This document shows positions 4,663 to 5,098 of a DNA stretch of 5,098 nt, piece after piece. A program made the position numbers and the translations under genes. The stretch is from an uncultured Peptoniphilus sp. (GTDB lineage: Bacteria > Bacillota > Clostridia > Tissierellales > Peptoniphilaceae). The DNA is taken from NCBI GenBank assembly GCA_902489255.1, contig CABTZF010000043.1:1-5098 (forward strand), read 5' to 3'. The notes under the pieces were generated by a model that saw only the letters and a program-made list of their open reading frames with translations, had not been told where the DNA came from and ran no database searches. Each line of letters begins with the position of its first letter. Within the stretch, counting starts at the first letter, position 1.

Positions 4663-5098
4663 ATGGAAATCAAAAGTTTGCATACCCATGTAGATATAGT
4701 TTCAAGGTCAAAAGGGCATAGCGTAATTGCAAAGGCTGCATATAATGCAAGAGATAAATTAAAAGATGAATACTATGTAAAAGTCCATGATTACTCTAAA
4801 AAAGATGACCTTGTATTTTCAAAAATATTTTTACCGGAACATATTCCAAAAGACTTTTCAAACAGAGAATACCTATGGAATAGTGTAGAAAAAATAGAGA
4901 AAAGTAAAAACTCACAGCTTGCAAGAAACTTACTCTTTACACTTCCAAGAGAATTAAATGAACAGGACAGAATAAAACTTATCAGTGAATTTATTGAAGA
5001 AAACTTTACCTCTAAAGGTATGATAGCAGATTGTAATATTCATAATCCTATGGCAAGCGATAATGAAGAACAGCCGCACGCCCATATCTTACTTACCC
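4663..5098 (+). CDS. MobA/MobL-family (MobQ) relaxase, N-terminal part
   Basis: This is the first 145 codons of a conjugative relaxase that would cut one strand at oriT, stay linked to its 5' end through a tyrosine, and lead it into a recipient. The frame runs off the window edge. The pattern is the MobA/MobL fold: HVDIVSRSKGHSVIAKAAY (9-27) with the predicted nucleophile Tyr27, an RDKL and HDYSKK segment, FLPEHIP (57-63), LPRELN, and the metal-binding histidines His127 and His139-Ala-His141 in PHAHILLT at the very end. ATG 4663 follows AAAGGAG (4648-4654) with 8-base spacing. The catalytic set visible here looks intact. The C-terminal part of the relaxase domain and any primase or helicase extension lie outside the window. 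Together with the oriT and DUF3847 gene it defines a mobilizable rather than self-transmissible module, as far as can be seen. Confidence 0.92.
   Translation, partial: MEIKSLHTHVDIVSRSKGHSVIAKAAYNARDKLKDEYYVKVHDYSKKDDLVFSKIFLPEHIPKDFSNREYLWNSVEKIEKSKNSQLARNLLFTLPRELNEQDRIKLISEFIEENFTSKGMIADCNIHNPMASDNEEQPHAHILLT

Overview
The window reads as low-G+C Gram-positive DNA (Bacillota, probably an anaerobic clostridial or Peptoniphilaceae-like host). This is inferred from the AT-rich codon use, strong AAGGAGG-type ribosome binding sites, U-tailed terminators and the protein families present. Every gene I can support is on the + strand. No rRNA, tRNA, CRISPR array or transposase was seen.

Positions 1-155 hold a segment richer in G+C and in short complementary stretches than what follows. 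It may be the remnant of a structured RNA or the tail of a gene, and I cannot identify it. A good promoter (160-188) then leads into a 70-residue Xre/Cro-type regulator with a TTG start (225-437). The gap after it holds a small dyad and a 13-codon ORF with its own ribosome binding site.

Positions 605-3748 are a lactococcin 972-type bacteriocin cluster of three genes in a row. They are a secreted 137-residue bacteriocin precursor (605-1018), a 665-residue DUF1430/FtsX-like permease (1125-3122; the longer reading from 1071 is not the real start) and a 203-residue ABC ATPase (3137-3748), closed by a terminator (3771-3806). The precursor should leave by the Sec pathway. The permease and ATPase form the ABC transporter always linked to this family and are usually credited with export or producer immunity. 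A 12-bp hairpin between bacteriocin and permease may set their relative expression.

Positions 3839-5098 are the leading part of a mobilization module: a DUF3847 coiled-coil protein (3839-4249), a structured non-coding stretch of about 410 bases and the first 145 codons of a MobA/MobL (MobQ) relaxase (4663 to window end). The non-coding stretch contains a convincing oriT, with inverted repeats and a TTTGCGCCC core resembling the RSF1010-class nick region, bracketed by two terminator-like hairpins. The simplest whole-window reading is a bacteriocin cluster carried on, or next to, a mobilizable element or plasmid that borrows another element's conjugation machinery. The most notable points are the cysteine-bearing, N-terminally extended bacteriocin, the tandem two-half design of its permease, and the two mutually exclusive hairpins that share the predicted nick site.
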